Below are positions 1 to 5,792 of a stretch of DNA of 7,339 nt, one piece after another (the first letter of the stretch is position 1; each line of letters opens with the position of its first letter). Position numbers and translations under genes: made by a program. The notes under the pieces were generated by a model, which worked only from the letters and a program-made list of their open reading frames with translations, was not told the origin of the DNA and made no database searches. Origin of the DNA: an uncultured Eubacteriales bacterium (lineage in GTDB: Bacteria; Bacillota; Clostridia; Oscillospirales; Oscillospiraceae). Location: contig USEU01000072.1 of NCBI GenBank assembly GCA_900553805.1, positions 1 to 7,339 on the forward strand. The letters run 5' to 3'.

Positions 1-74
1 GAGCCAAAAATCCAGGCTGGGGCTTCTTGCCAAATTGTGCGGTGTTGCCTTAGTTTGTCTTTTCTTCATAACCC

Positions 75-115
75 ACACCGGGCCATCCCGAACGGAGCGG
101 CCCGGTGTTATTTTT
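75..115 (+). terminator. Rho-independent terminator of an upstream transcript
   Basis: A perfect 10-bp stem, ACACCGGGCC (75-84) with GGCCCGGTGT (99-108), encloses a 14-nt loop and is followed by TATTTTT (109-115). The T-tract lies only on the right side, so it works for plus-strand transcription and would insulate the operon that begins at 129 from an upstream gene outside the window. The opposite strand has no comparable T-run. Confidence 0.8.
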
Positions 116-128
116 CCGTCCTGCCCTC

Positions 129-156
129 TTGACATTTTTGGAAATGCAAGTATAAT
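129..156 (+). promoter_or_regulatory. Sigma-A (sigma-70-like) promoter of the citrate-branch operon
   Basis: TTGACA (129-134) and TATAAT (151-156) match both consensus hexamers exactly and are separated by 16 bp. Transcription would start near 162-164, giving a leader of about 40 nt before the ATG at 204. The promoter lies directly after the terminator at 75-115. Because the -10 box contains the TTG at 156, the longer reading frame starting there cannot be the true protein start. A regulator-type palindrome overlaps the downstream edge of the -10 box. Confidence 0.85.
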
Positions 157-172
157 TGTATACATTGATACA
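156..172. promoter_or_regulatory. Candidate GntR/FCD operator over the -10 and transcription start
   Basis: TGTATACA (157-164) is a perfect 8-bp palindrome inside TTGTATACA (156-164), followed immediately by the related TTGATACA (165-172), so two similar half-sites lie about one helical turn apart. FadR-subfamily GntR proteins commonly bind short palindromes with GT...AC cores such as TTGTATACAA; the match here is 9 of 10. The position, across the -10 edge and start point, would suit repression. The gene for a GntR/FCD protein is second in the operon, so autoregulation is the natural inference. Binding is not shown by sequence alone. Confidence 0.55.
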
Positions 173-186
173 GAAAAACAACGAGC

Positions 187-195
187 GGAAAGGGG
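187..195 (+). promoter_or_regulatory. Ribosome binding site that fixes the first gene's start
   Basis: GGAAAGGGG (187-195) lies 8 nt before ATG 204. The in-frame TTG at 156 has no ribosome site and lies inside the promoter -10 box, so ATG 204 is chosen. Confidence 0.7.
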
Positions 196-203
196 CTTTT
201 GAT

Positions 204-1580
204 ATGTTGGAGATTTCCAGCAAGACCAATCTTTTGGAGAAAAACTCCTATAAATACTCCCTGCAGGATGTGGCGGAGCCGAATTTGCAGCGGGATGTTT
301 ACTCCTACGGCACGGTGCCCAAGGTTGCCTTCAACCACCGGCGGGTGCCCCTGAACATGCCGGAGGAAATATGGATCACCGATACCTCCCTGCGGGACGG
401 CCAGCAGTCGGTGGAGCCGTATACGGTGGAGCAGATCGTGAACATCTATAAGCTCCTCAGCCGCCTGGGCGGCCCCTACGGCATCATTCGCCAGACCGAG
501 TTCTTTGTTTACAGCAAGAAGGACCGGCAGGCGCTGGAAAAATGCATGGAGCTGGGCCTGAAATTCCCGGAGATCACCAGCTGGATCCGGGCCAGCAAGG
601 AGGATTTCAAGCTGGTGCGGGACCTGGGCATCCGGGAGACGGGCATCCTGGTTTCCTGCTCGGATTACCACATCTTCAAGAAAATGAAAATGACCCGCTC
701 CCAGGTGCTGGACTATTACCTGGGCACGGTGAAGGACGCCTTCGACGCCGGGGTCATTCCCCGCTGCCATCTGGAGGACATCACCCGGGCGGATTTCTAC
801 GGCTTTGTGGTGCCCTTTGTCAATGAGCTTCAGGCCCTGTCCCGCCAGGCGGGCATCCCCGTGAAGATCCGGGCCTGCGACACCATGGGCTACGGCGTGC
901 CCTACACCGAGGCGGCCCTGCCCCGGTCGGTGGCCGGCATCATCTACGGCTTGCAGCACTATTCCGACGTGCCCAGCGAGTGCCTGGAGTGGCACGGGCA
1001 CAACGACTTCTGCAAGGCCGTGGCCAACGCCTCCACCGCCTGGCTCTACGGCGCCTGCGCCGTCAATTGCAGCCTGCTGGGCATCGGCGAGCGCACGGGC
1101 AATATCCCCCTGGAGGCCATGGTGTTTGAGTACGCCTCCCTGCGCGGCTCCCTGGACGGCATGGACCCCACGGTGATCACCGAGATCGCCGAATATTTCG
1201 AGAAGGACATCGGCTACAAGATCCCCCCCATGACCCCCTTCGTGGGCGCCAACTTCAATTCCACCCGGGCCGGCGTTCACGCCGACGGGCTGATGAAGGA
1301 CGCGGAAATTTATACCATCTTCGATACCGAAAAGCTGCTCAACCGCCCGGCCACCGTGGAGGTGGGCAAGACCTCCGGCGCGGCGGGCATCGCCTACTGG
1401 ATCAACCAGCACTACCGGCTGAAGGACGGGCAGAAGCTGGAAAAGCACGACCCGCTGGTGGAGCAGCTGAAGGCTTGGGTGGACAAGGAATATGAGGACG
1501 GCCGGGTGACCATGATCGCCCACAGCGAGCTGCTGGAAAAGATTCAGGAATTCGCCCCCGGGCGTTTTCCCAAGGAATAA
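204..1580 (+). CDS. Probable Re-citrate synthase (homocitrate/2-isopropylmalate synthase family)
   Basis: A 458-residue DRE-TIM metallolyase, which condenses acetyl-CoA with a 2-oxo acid. Visible family marks are DTSLRDGQQ (60-68, catalytic R64 and metal ligand D65), the metal-binding HGHND (264-268), GERTGN (295-300, N300 at the metal site) and AGVHADG (356-362, catalytic-type His359 of the C-terminal subdomain), with GKTSG at 388-392. It has no C-terminal leucine-binding LeuA regulatory domain, unlike most 2-isopropylmalate synthases, and carries about 55 residues before the barrel. Aconitase and isocitrate dehydrogenase follow in the same operon and no leucine or lysine genes are present, so oxaloacetate is the likely substrate and citrate the product, as in the Clostridium kluyveri Re-citrate synthase. 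Homocitrate or isopropylmalate synthase remain possible. The start is ATG 204, preceded by GGAAAGGGG at 8 nt and by a consensus promoter. It is the first gene of the operon; the regulator gene follows after 13 bp. Cytoplasmic: no signal peptide or membrane segment seen. Confidence 0.75.
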   Translation: MLEISSKTNLLEKNSYKYSLQDVAEPNLQRDVYSYGTVPKVAFNHRRVPLNMPEEIWITDTSLRDGQQSVEPYTVEQIVNIYKLLSRLGGPYGIIRQTEFFVYSKKDRQALEKCMELGLKFPEITSWIRASKEDFKLVRDLGIRETGILVSCSDYHIFKKMKMTRSQVLDYYLGTVKDAFDAGVIPRCHLEDITRADFYGFVVPFVNELQALSRQAGIPVKIRACDTMGYGVPYTEAALPRSVAGIIYGLQHYSDVPSECLEWHGHNDFCKAVANASTAWLYGACAVNCSLLGIGERTGNIPLEAMVFEYASLRGSLDGMDPTVITEIAEYFEKDIGYKIPPMTPFVGANFNSTRAGVHADGLMKDAEIYTIFDTEKLLNRPATVEVGKTSGAAGIAYWINQHYRLKDGQKLEKHDPLVEQLKAWVDKEYEDGRVTMIAHSELLEKIQEFAPGRFPKE

Positions 1581-1593
1581 GGAGGGCGGAAAA

Positions 1594-2241
1594 ATGGCAA
1601 TGTTTAAATCCATTTCCCTGGCCGACCAGGTGTTTGAAAAGCTGGAAAGCGACATCGTCTCCGGGGTCTATCCCAGGGGCGAGGTGCTCACCGAGCTGAA
1701 GCTGGTGGAGCAGCTGAACGTCAGCCGCACCCCCATCCGCGAGGCGCTGCGCCGCCTGGAGCAGGAGCGACTGATCCAGGATTCCGGCAAGGGCTCCGTG
1801 GTGCTGGGTATCACCCTGGAGGATCTGGTGGACATCATGGATATCCGCCTGCGCTGCGAGGGCCTGGCCGCCCGCTACGCCGCCCTGAACCGCAGCGAGG
1901 AGGACGCCGCCCGCCTGCGCCAGCTGATGGAGCTGCAGGACTTCTATGTGGAAAAGGAAGACCTTGACCACCTGCGGCAGATCGACGACGAATTCCACGA
2001 CTGCATCTATGAATTCTGCGGCCGCCACGTGCTGATGGACACCCTGCGCCCCCTGCACCGCAAGAGCCAGCGCTATCGCCGGGGCTCCCTGGCCAAGCGC
2101 CGCAGGATCAGCACCGACGAGCACAAGGCCATCAGCGACGCCATCTGCGCCGGGGACGGCGACCGGGCGGACGAAATGATGACCCGCCACATTGAAAACG
2201 CGAGGAAAAGCATGATTGAGAGGTTCAGTCAAAATGGGTAA
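1594..2241 (+). CDS. GntR-family transcriptional regulator, FadR/FCD subfamily
   Basis: A 215-residue DNA-binding regulator. Residues about 8-72 form the GntR winged helix-turn-helix, with the typical stretch VSRTPIREALRRLEQERLI (43-61). Residues about 76-208 form an all-helical FCD ligand domain. All four usual metal ligands can be placed: D131 and H135 in a D-x3-H pair, H177 (DEHKAI) and H199 (TRHIENA), so a metal-bound carboxylate is the likely effector. The start is ATG 1594, with GGAGGG at 1581-1586, 7 nt upstream; a second ATG at 1600 is possible. It lies between the citrate synthase and aconitase genes, which points to citrate or a related acid as signal and to control of its own operon through the palindrome at 157-164. 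The effector, and whether it represses or activates, are inferences. Full length for the family. Confidence 0.9.
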   Translation: MAMFKSISLADQVFEKLESDIVSGVYPRGEVLTELKLVEQLNVSRTPIREALRRLEQERLIQDSGKGSVVLGITLEDLVDIMDIRLRCEGLAARYAALNRSEEDAARLRQLMELQDFYVEKEDLDHLRQIDDEFHDCIYEFCGRHVLMDTLRPLHRKSQRYRRGSLAKRRRISTDEHKAISDAICAGDGDRADEMMTRHIENARKSMIERFSQNG

Positions 2242-4162
2242 GACGATCGCGCAAAAGATCATTGCAAGCCATCTGATTTCCGGGGAAATGGTGCCCGGCC
2301 GGGAGGTCGCCCTGAAGATCGACCAGACCCTGACCCAGGACGCCACCGGCACCATGGCCTACCTGGAGTTTGAGACCATGGGTATCCCCCAGGTGAAAAC
2401 CGAGTTCTCCATCGCCTATGTGGACCACAACACCCTGCAATGCGGCTTCATGAACGCCGACGACCACCAGTACCTGCAAACCGTGGCCGCCAAGCACGGC
2501 GTCCGCTTCTCCCGCCCCGGCAACGGCATCTGCCACCAGGTGCATCTGGAGCGGTTCGGCAAGCCCGGCAAGACCCTGATCGGCTCCGATTCCCACACCC
2601 CCACCGGCGGCGGCCTGGGCATGCTGGCCTTCGGCGCGGGGGGAATGGACGTGGCCGTGGCCATGGGCGGCGGCGCGTACTATATCACCATGCCCAAAAT
2701 GTTCAAGGTGGAGCTGACCGGCCGCCTGCGGCCCTACGTCACCGCCAAGGACGTATCCCTGAAGCTGCTGCAAATTCTCTCCGTCAAGGGCGGCGTGGGG
2801 GCCATCATCGAGTGGGGCGGCGAGGGCATAAAAAGCCTGACCGTGCCGGAGCGGGCCACCATCACCAATATGGGTACCGAGCTGGGGGCCACCACCTCCA
2901 TCTTCCCCTCCGATGACCAAACCAGAGCCTTTTTGAAGGCCCAGGGCAGGGAAGGGGACTTCGTTCCCCTGGAAAGCGACCCGGACGCGGTGTATGACCG
3001 CGTTATCCCCATCGACCTGAGCACCCTGACGCCCATGATCGCCTGCCCCCACAGCCCGGACAATGTGGTGGAGGTCTCCACATTGGCGGACGTGAAGGCA
3101 GACCAGGTGTGCATCGGCTCGTGCACCAATTCCTCCCTGACCGATATGCTGAAGGTGGCCGCCATGCTGCGGGGCCGCCGGGTGGCTCCGGGGGTGGACC
3201 TGTCCGTGTCCCCCGGCTCCCGGCAGGTGCTTTCCATGCTGGCCGCCTGCGGCGCGCTGAACGATATCCTGGCCAGCGGCGCGCGGCTGCTGGAATGCGC
3301 CTGCGGCCCCTGCATCGGCATGGGCTTCTCCCCCAATTCCGGCGGCGTGAGCCTGCGCACCTTCAACCGCAATTTCCTGGGCCGCAGCGGCACCAAGGAC
3401 GCCAATGTCTACCTGGTTTCCCCGGAGACGGCGGTGGCCTCCGCCCTCACCGGCTTCATCACCGATCCCACCACCCTGCCGCCCATCCCGGCGGTGTCCA
3501 TGCCGGAGCACTTCGCCATCGACGACACCGGCGTTTTGCAGCCCCTGCCCCCGCAGGAGGCCAAGGATGCCCCGGTGCTCCGCGGCCCCAACATCCAGCC
3601 CTTCCCCAAGGGCAGGCCCGTGCCCGATGAGATCGGCGCGTCCCTGGTGCTGAAGGTGGGCGACAACATCACCACCGACCACATCATGCCCGCCGGGGCA
3701 AAGGTGCTGCCCTACCGCTCCAATATCCCCAGGATGAGCGAATTCTGCTTCGAGGTCTGCGACCCCGGTTTCCCCGCCCGTGCCAAGGCGGCGGGCAGCG
3801 GCATCATCCTGGGCGGCAGCAACTATGGCCAGGGCTCCTCCCGGGAGCACGCGGCCCTGGTGCCCATGTACCTGGGCATCCGCGCCGTGGTGGTCAAGAG
3901 CTTCGCCCGTATCCACGTGGCCAACCTGATCAACGCCGGCATCCTGCCCCTGACCTTTGAAAACGAGGCGGATTACGACCGCTTCGCCCAGGGCGACCGG
4001 CTGACCATCTCGGATATCCACGCCGGAATGGATTCCGGCTTCGTCACCATGAAAAATGAGGCGGGGGAGTTCGCCCGCCTGCGCTGCGCGCTGACCGCCC
4101 GGCAGAAGGCCATCCTGCTGGCCGGCGGCCTGCTGGAATACACCAAGGAGGGTGGAAAATAA
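2234..4162 (+). CDS. acn: Aconitate hydratase, short single-chain (Aquifex/clostridial) type
   Basis: A 642-residue [4Fe-4S] enzyme interconverting citrate and isocitrate through cis-aconitate. The large aconitase region covers about 1-415, including GSDSHT (117-122); cluster ligands are C297 in GSCTNS and C357/C360 in ACGPCIG. After a Pro-rich linker (about 415-465) comes the swivel domain, with DNITTDH (477-483), GGSNYGQGSSREHAAL (527-542; the Ser in GSSREH is the usual catalytic base) and SFARIH (556-561). It is far shorter than the roughly 890-residue AcnA of proteobacteria and matches the roughly 640-660 residue putative aconitase type found in Aquifex and clostridia. Homoaconitase or isopropylmalate isomerase activity is possible by family, but the neighbours favour aconitase. 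ATG 2234 overlaps the regulator stop by 8 bp (ATGGGTAA); the upstream in-frame TTG at 2216 has no support, whereas GAGAGG (2218-2223) lies 10 nt before ATG 2234. Translational coupling to the regulator is likely. Confidence 0.9.
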   Translation: MGKTIAQKIIASHLISGEMVPGREVALKIDQTLTQDATGTMAYLEFETMGIPQVKTEFSIAYVDHNTLQCGFMNADDHQYLQTVAAKHGVRFSRPGNGICHQVHLERFGKPGKTLIGSDSHTPTGGGLGMLAFGAGGMDVAVAMGGGAYYITMPKMFKVELTGRLRPYVTAKDVSLKLLQILSVKGGVGAIIEWGGEGIKSLTVPERATITNMGTELGATTSIFPSDDQTRAFLKAQGREGDFVPLESDPDAVYDRVIPIDLSTLTPMIACPHSPDNVVEVSTLADVKADQVCIGSCTNSSLTDMLKVAAMLRGRRVAPGVDLSVSPGSRQVLSMLAACGALNDILASGARLLECACGPCIGMGFSPNSGGVSLRTFNRNFLGRSGTKDANVYLVSPETAVASALTGFITDPTTLPPIPAVSMPEHFAIDDTGVLQPLPPQEAKDAPVLRGPNIQPFPKGRPVPDEIGASLVLKVGDNITTDHIMPAGAKVLPYRSNIPRMSEFCFEVCDPGFPARAKAAGSGIILGGSNYGQGSSREHAALVPMYLGIRAVVVKSFARIHVANLINAGILPLTFENEADYDRFAQGDRLTISDIHAGMDSGFVTMKNEAGEFARLRCALTARQKAILLAGGLLEYTKEGGK

Positions 4163-5340
4163 TGGATGCTTCCATTGAAAAGGCGCTCAATTCCCTGGGC
4201 GACGCCGTAAAGGAGAGCCTGGGCCGGGAGGGACAGATCCTTTCCGCCGTGGATGCCTTCCGCGTCCTGCTGCGCCAGCAGCTGGAGCGCATCGATCACA
4301 TGAATACCGACAAGGTGGATTTTTCCGCCAAAGATGTAGTCACCATCGGCCTGATCGACGGCGACGGCATCGGCGCGGTGATCTCCCCCCAGGCCCGGCG
4401 GGTGCTGGAGGCCCTGCTGGCCGATGAGATCAGAAGCGGCAGGATCATCCTGAAGCAGATCCAGGGCCTGACCATCGAAAACCGCCTGGCCCTGGGCCAG
4501 AGCGTGCCCCAGCAGGTGCTGGAGCAGATCAGGCAGTGCGACGTGCTCCTCAAAGGCCCCACCACCACCCCCATGGGCGGCAAAATGGAGAGCGCCAACG
4601 TGACGCTGCGCCGGGAGCTGGACCTGTACGCCAACGTCCGCCCGGTGTCCATCCCCCAGGAGGGCATCGACTGGATGTTCTTCCGGGAGAATACCGAGGG
4701 TGAGTACGTGCTGGGCAGCCGGGGCGTGAGCCTGGACGGCATGGCCGTGGACTTCAAGGTGACCACCGACGCGGGCACCCGTCGCATCGCCCGTGCCGCC
4801 TTCGACTACGCAAGGCAGAACGGCAAAACAAGGGTGTCCATCGTCACCAAGGCCAATATCATGAAGAAGACTGACGGCAAATTCACCGCCATTGCCCACG
4901 AGGTGGCCCAGGATTACCCGGAGATCACCGTGGACGACTGGTACATCGATATCATGACCGCCAATCTGGTCAACCCCGCCATCCGCGCCTCCTTCCAGGT
5001 GGTGCTGCTGCCCAACCTCTACGGCGACATCATCACCGACGAGGCCGCCCAGATCCAGGGCGGCGTGGGCACTGCCGGCAGCGCCAACATCGGCGACCGC
5101 TTCGCCATGTTCGAGGCCATCCACGGCTCCGCCCCCCGCCTGATGGAGCTGGGCCTGGGCGACTACGCCAGCCCCCAGAGCATCCTCAAGGCCGAGGCCA
5201 TGCTCCTGCGCCACATCTGCCGCCCCGCCGCCGCCGCCCGCCTGGAGGCTGCTTTGCAATCCAACCCCCTCCCCATCACCGGCGACAAACAGGGCGTCAC
5301 CTGCAAAGAATACACCGACAAACTCCTGGAGCTTCTGTAA
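4162..5340 (+). CDS. icd: Isocitrate dehydrogenase (isocitrate/isopropylmalate dehydrogenase family)
   Basis: A 392-residue beta-decarboxylating dehydrogenase, expected to turn isocitrate into 2-oxoglutarate and CO2 with NAD(P). Core marks are DGDGIG (66-71), KGPTTTP (131-137), the substrate-binding S144-A-N146 with R150 and R160, FRENTEGEY (174-182, with R175 and Y182), catalytic Lys K230 in VTKANIM, LPNLYGDIITD (283-293, with metal ligands D289 and D293) and HGSAP (321-325). The Ser-x-Asn signature and TCA neighbours favour isocitrate over isopropylmalate. Odd points: about 58 residues precede the core, and the cofactor-discriminating pair after HGSAP is R326-L327, neither the usual Asp-Ile of NAD enzymes nor the Lys-Tyr of NADP enzymes. 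ATG 4162 shares one base with the aconitase stop (TAATG) and AGGAGG (4146-4151) lies 10 nt upstream. The alternative ATG 4300 (M47) has only a weak ribosome site, so the long form is preferred. Last gene of the operon. Confidence 0.88.
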   Translation: MDASIEKALNSLGDAVKESLGREGQILSAVDAFRVLLRQQLERIDHMNTDKVDFSAKDVVTIGLIDGDGIGAVISPQARRVLEALLADEIRSGRIILKQIQGLTIENRLALGQSVPQQVLEQIRQCDVLLKGPTTTPMGGKMESANVTLRRELDLYANVRPVSIPQEGIDWMFFRENTEGEYVLGSRGVSLDGMAVDFKVTTDAGTRRIARAAFDYARQNGKTRVSIVTKANIMKKTDGKFTAIAHEVAQDYPEITVDDWYIDIMTANLVNPAIRASFQVVLLPNLYGDIITDEAAQIQGGVGTAGSANIGDRFAMFEAIHGSAPRLMELGLGDYASPQSILKAEAMLLRHICRPAAAARLEAALQSNPLPITGDKQGVTCKEYTDKLLELL

Positions 5341-5351
5341 AAGAGAAGCCA

Positions 5352-5373
5352 GGGCAGCACCTTCTCGCTGCCC
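5352..5373 (+). repeat. Small stem-loop just after icd
   Basis: GGGCAGC (5352-5358) pairs perfectly with GCTGCCC (5367-5373) around an 8-nt loop, beginning 12 nt after the icd stop. No T-run follows, so it is not a canonical terminator. It partly competes with the first hairpin of the repeat element that starts at 5371, so it may be the outer edge of that element or a 3'-end stabilising structure. Confidence 0.4.
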
Positions 5374-5505
5374 CCTTTGGGGGAAGTGCCGCGAAGCGGC
5401 AAAGGGGGTGTTGTTGGATGGTTGAGAGACGTACATATTACCATTCAACCGACAACACCCCCTCAGTCAGCCCTTGCGGGCTGCCAGCTCCCCCACCGGG
5501 GAGCC
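5371..5505. repeat. Symmetric palindromic intergenic repeat element (REP/MITE-like)
   Basis: Two arms face each other. AGGGGGTGTTGT (5403-5414) is the exact inverse of ACAACACCCCCT (5452-5463). Going outward, each arm then has a first hairpin (GCCGC-gaa-GCGGC, 5388-5400; AGCCC-ttgc-GGGCT, 5469-5482), a four-base gap and a second hairpin (CCCCC-ttt-GGGGG, 5371-5383; GCTCCCC-cacc-GGGGAGC, 5487-5504). The sequences differ but the order is the same, and the central 5415-5451 is less paired. There is no credible reading frame. Such GC-rich palindromes look like dispersed intergenic repeats of Oscillospiraceae; copy number elsewhere is not visible here. Confidence 0.65.
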
Positions 5506-5516
5506 GAGTTTAACCG

Positions 5517-5563
5517 CCCCTGAAAGGGGAGGAGGGCCGCGTGTCAGCGTGGCGGAGGGGTTT
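5517..5563. repeat. Degenerate single unit of the same repeat family
   Basis: CCCC-tgaaa-GGGG (5517-5529), a short purine spacer, then GCCGCG (5536-5541) pairing with CGTGGC (5548-5553, one G-U pair), then GGAGGGGTTT. This repeats the order of the left arm at 5371-5409: hairpin, short gap, hairpin, G-run. CGCCCCTGAAAGG (5515-5527) recurs exactly at 7291-7303, showing that the sequence is repetitive. Confidence 0.5.
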
Positions 5564-5593
5564 GCGGTACGTAGAATACCAATAAAATAAACC

Positions 5594-5644
5594 AAAGGCG
5601 AATTCGTACTATCCCAAACGGAGGTCATACGGATTCGCCTTTTT
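5594..5644. terminator. Bidirectional terminator between converging operons
   Basis: AAAGGCGAATTCGTA (5594-5608) pairs with TACGGATTCGCCTTT (5628-5642), 15 bp with one G-U pair and a 19-nt loop. On the plus strand the stem runs into TTTTT (5640-5644). On the minus strand it is followed by TTTGGTTTATTTTATT (complement of 5581-5596). It can therefore end the plus-strand icd operon and act as a second stop for minus-strand ricT transcripts. Confidence 0.75.
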
Positions 5645-5689
5645 ACGTTGCATGACCGGGGTGCGCTCATTCAACCAGACAGACAAGAA

Positions 5690-5738
5690 CCCCTGGGGGG
5701 ACCCGTACCGCTTCCGAGTGTACGGATCCCTCCAGGGG
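5690..5738 (-). terminator. Long stem-loop, probable ricT terminator
   Basis: Positions 5690-5708 pair with 5720-5738 over 19 positions, with one C-A mismatch and one G-U pair and an 11-nt loop. Read on the minus strand it starts 55 nt beyond the ricT stop and ends in GGGGTTCTTGTCTGT, a moderately T-rich tail. This suits termination of ricT better than of the plus strand, where the tail is CTTTGTATCC. The stem is longer than most terminators, so a processed structured RNA or another repeat family is possible. Confidence 0.5.
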
Positions 5739-5792
5739 CTTTGTATCCTTTTCCTGCCTGCCCAATGGCGACCCAGATGGTGCCGCGGCTCC

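Noticed and set aside
3..53. Possible C-terminal end of an upstream plus-strand gene (a short frame ending in TAG at 51-53)
   Set aside because: It is followed by the terminator, but its codons (AAA, AAT, CCA, TTG, TGT) lack the G/C third-position bias of all real genes here, so it looks non-coding. The true upstream gene or RNA probably ends before the window.
163..203. Riboswitch or attenuator in the operon leader
   Set aside because: The leader is only about 40 nt and contains no terminator-type hairpin or known aptamer pattern.
108..1655. Long minus-strand open frame of 515 residues opposite the citrate synthase
   Set aside because: High third-position GC removes stops on the opposite strand. 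The His/Gly/Ala/Leu-rich product has no family motifs, and the plus strand carries the catalytic motifs.
2225..4021. Minus-strand open frame of 598 residues opposite aconitase
   Set aside because: A shadow of the aconitase gene, with the same composition artefact and no recognisable domain or ribosome site.
3973..5448. Minus-strand open frame of 491 residues opposite icd
   Set aside because: Shadow of the icd gene running into the palindromic repeat; no motif support.
5371..5563. CRISPR array
   Set aside because: The repeats are inverted and structurally rather than sequence similar, with no regular spacers and no cas genes.
5467..5670. 67-residue minus-strand frame across the repeat and terminator
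   Set aside because: It spans two structured non-coding elements, has no ribosome site and its composition is that of the repeat.
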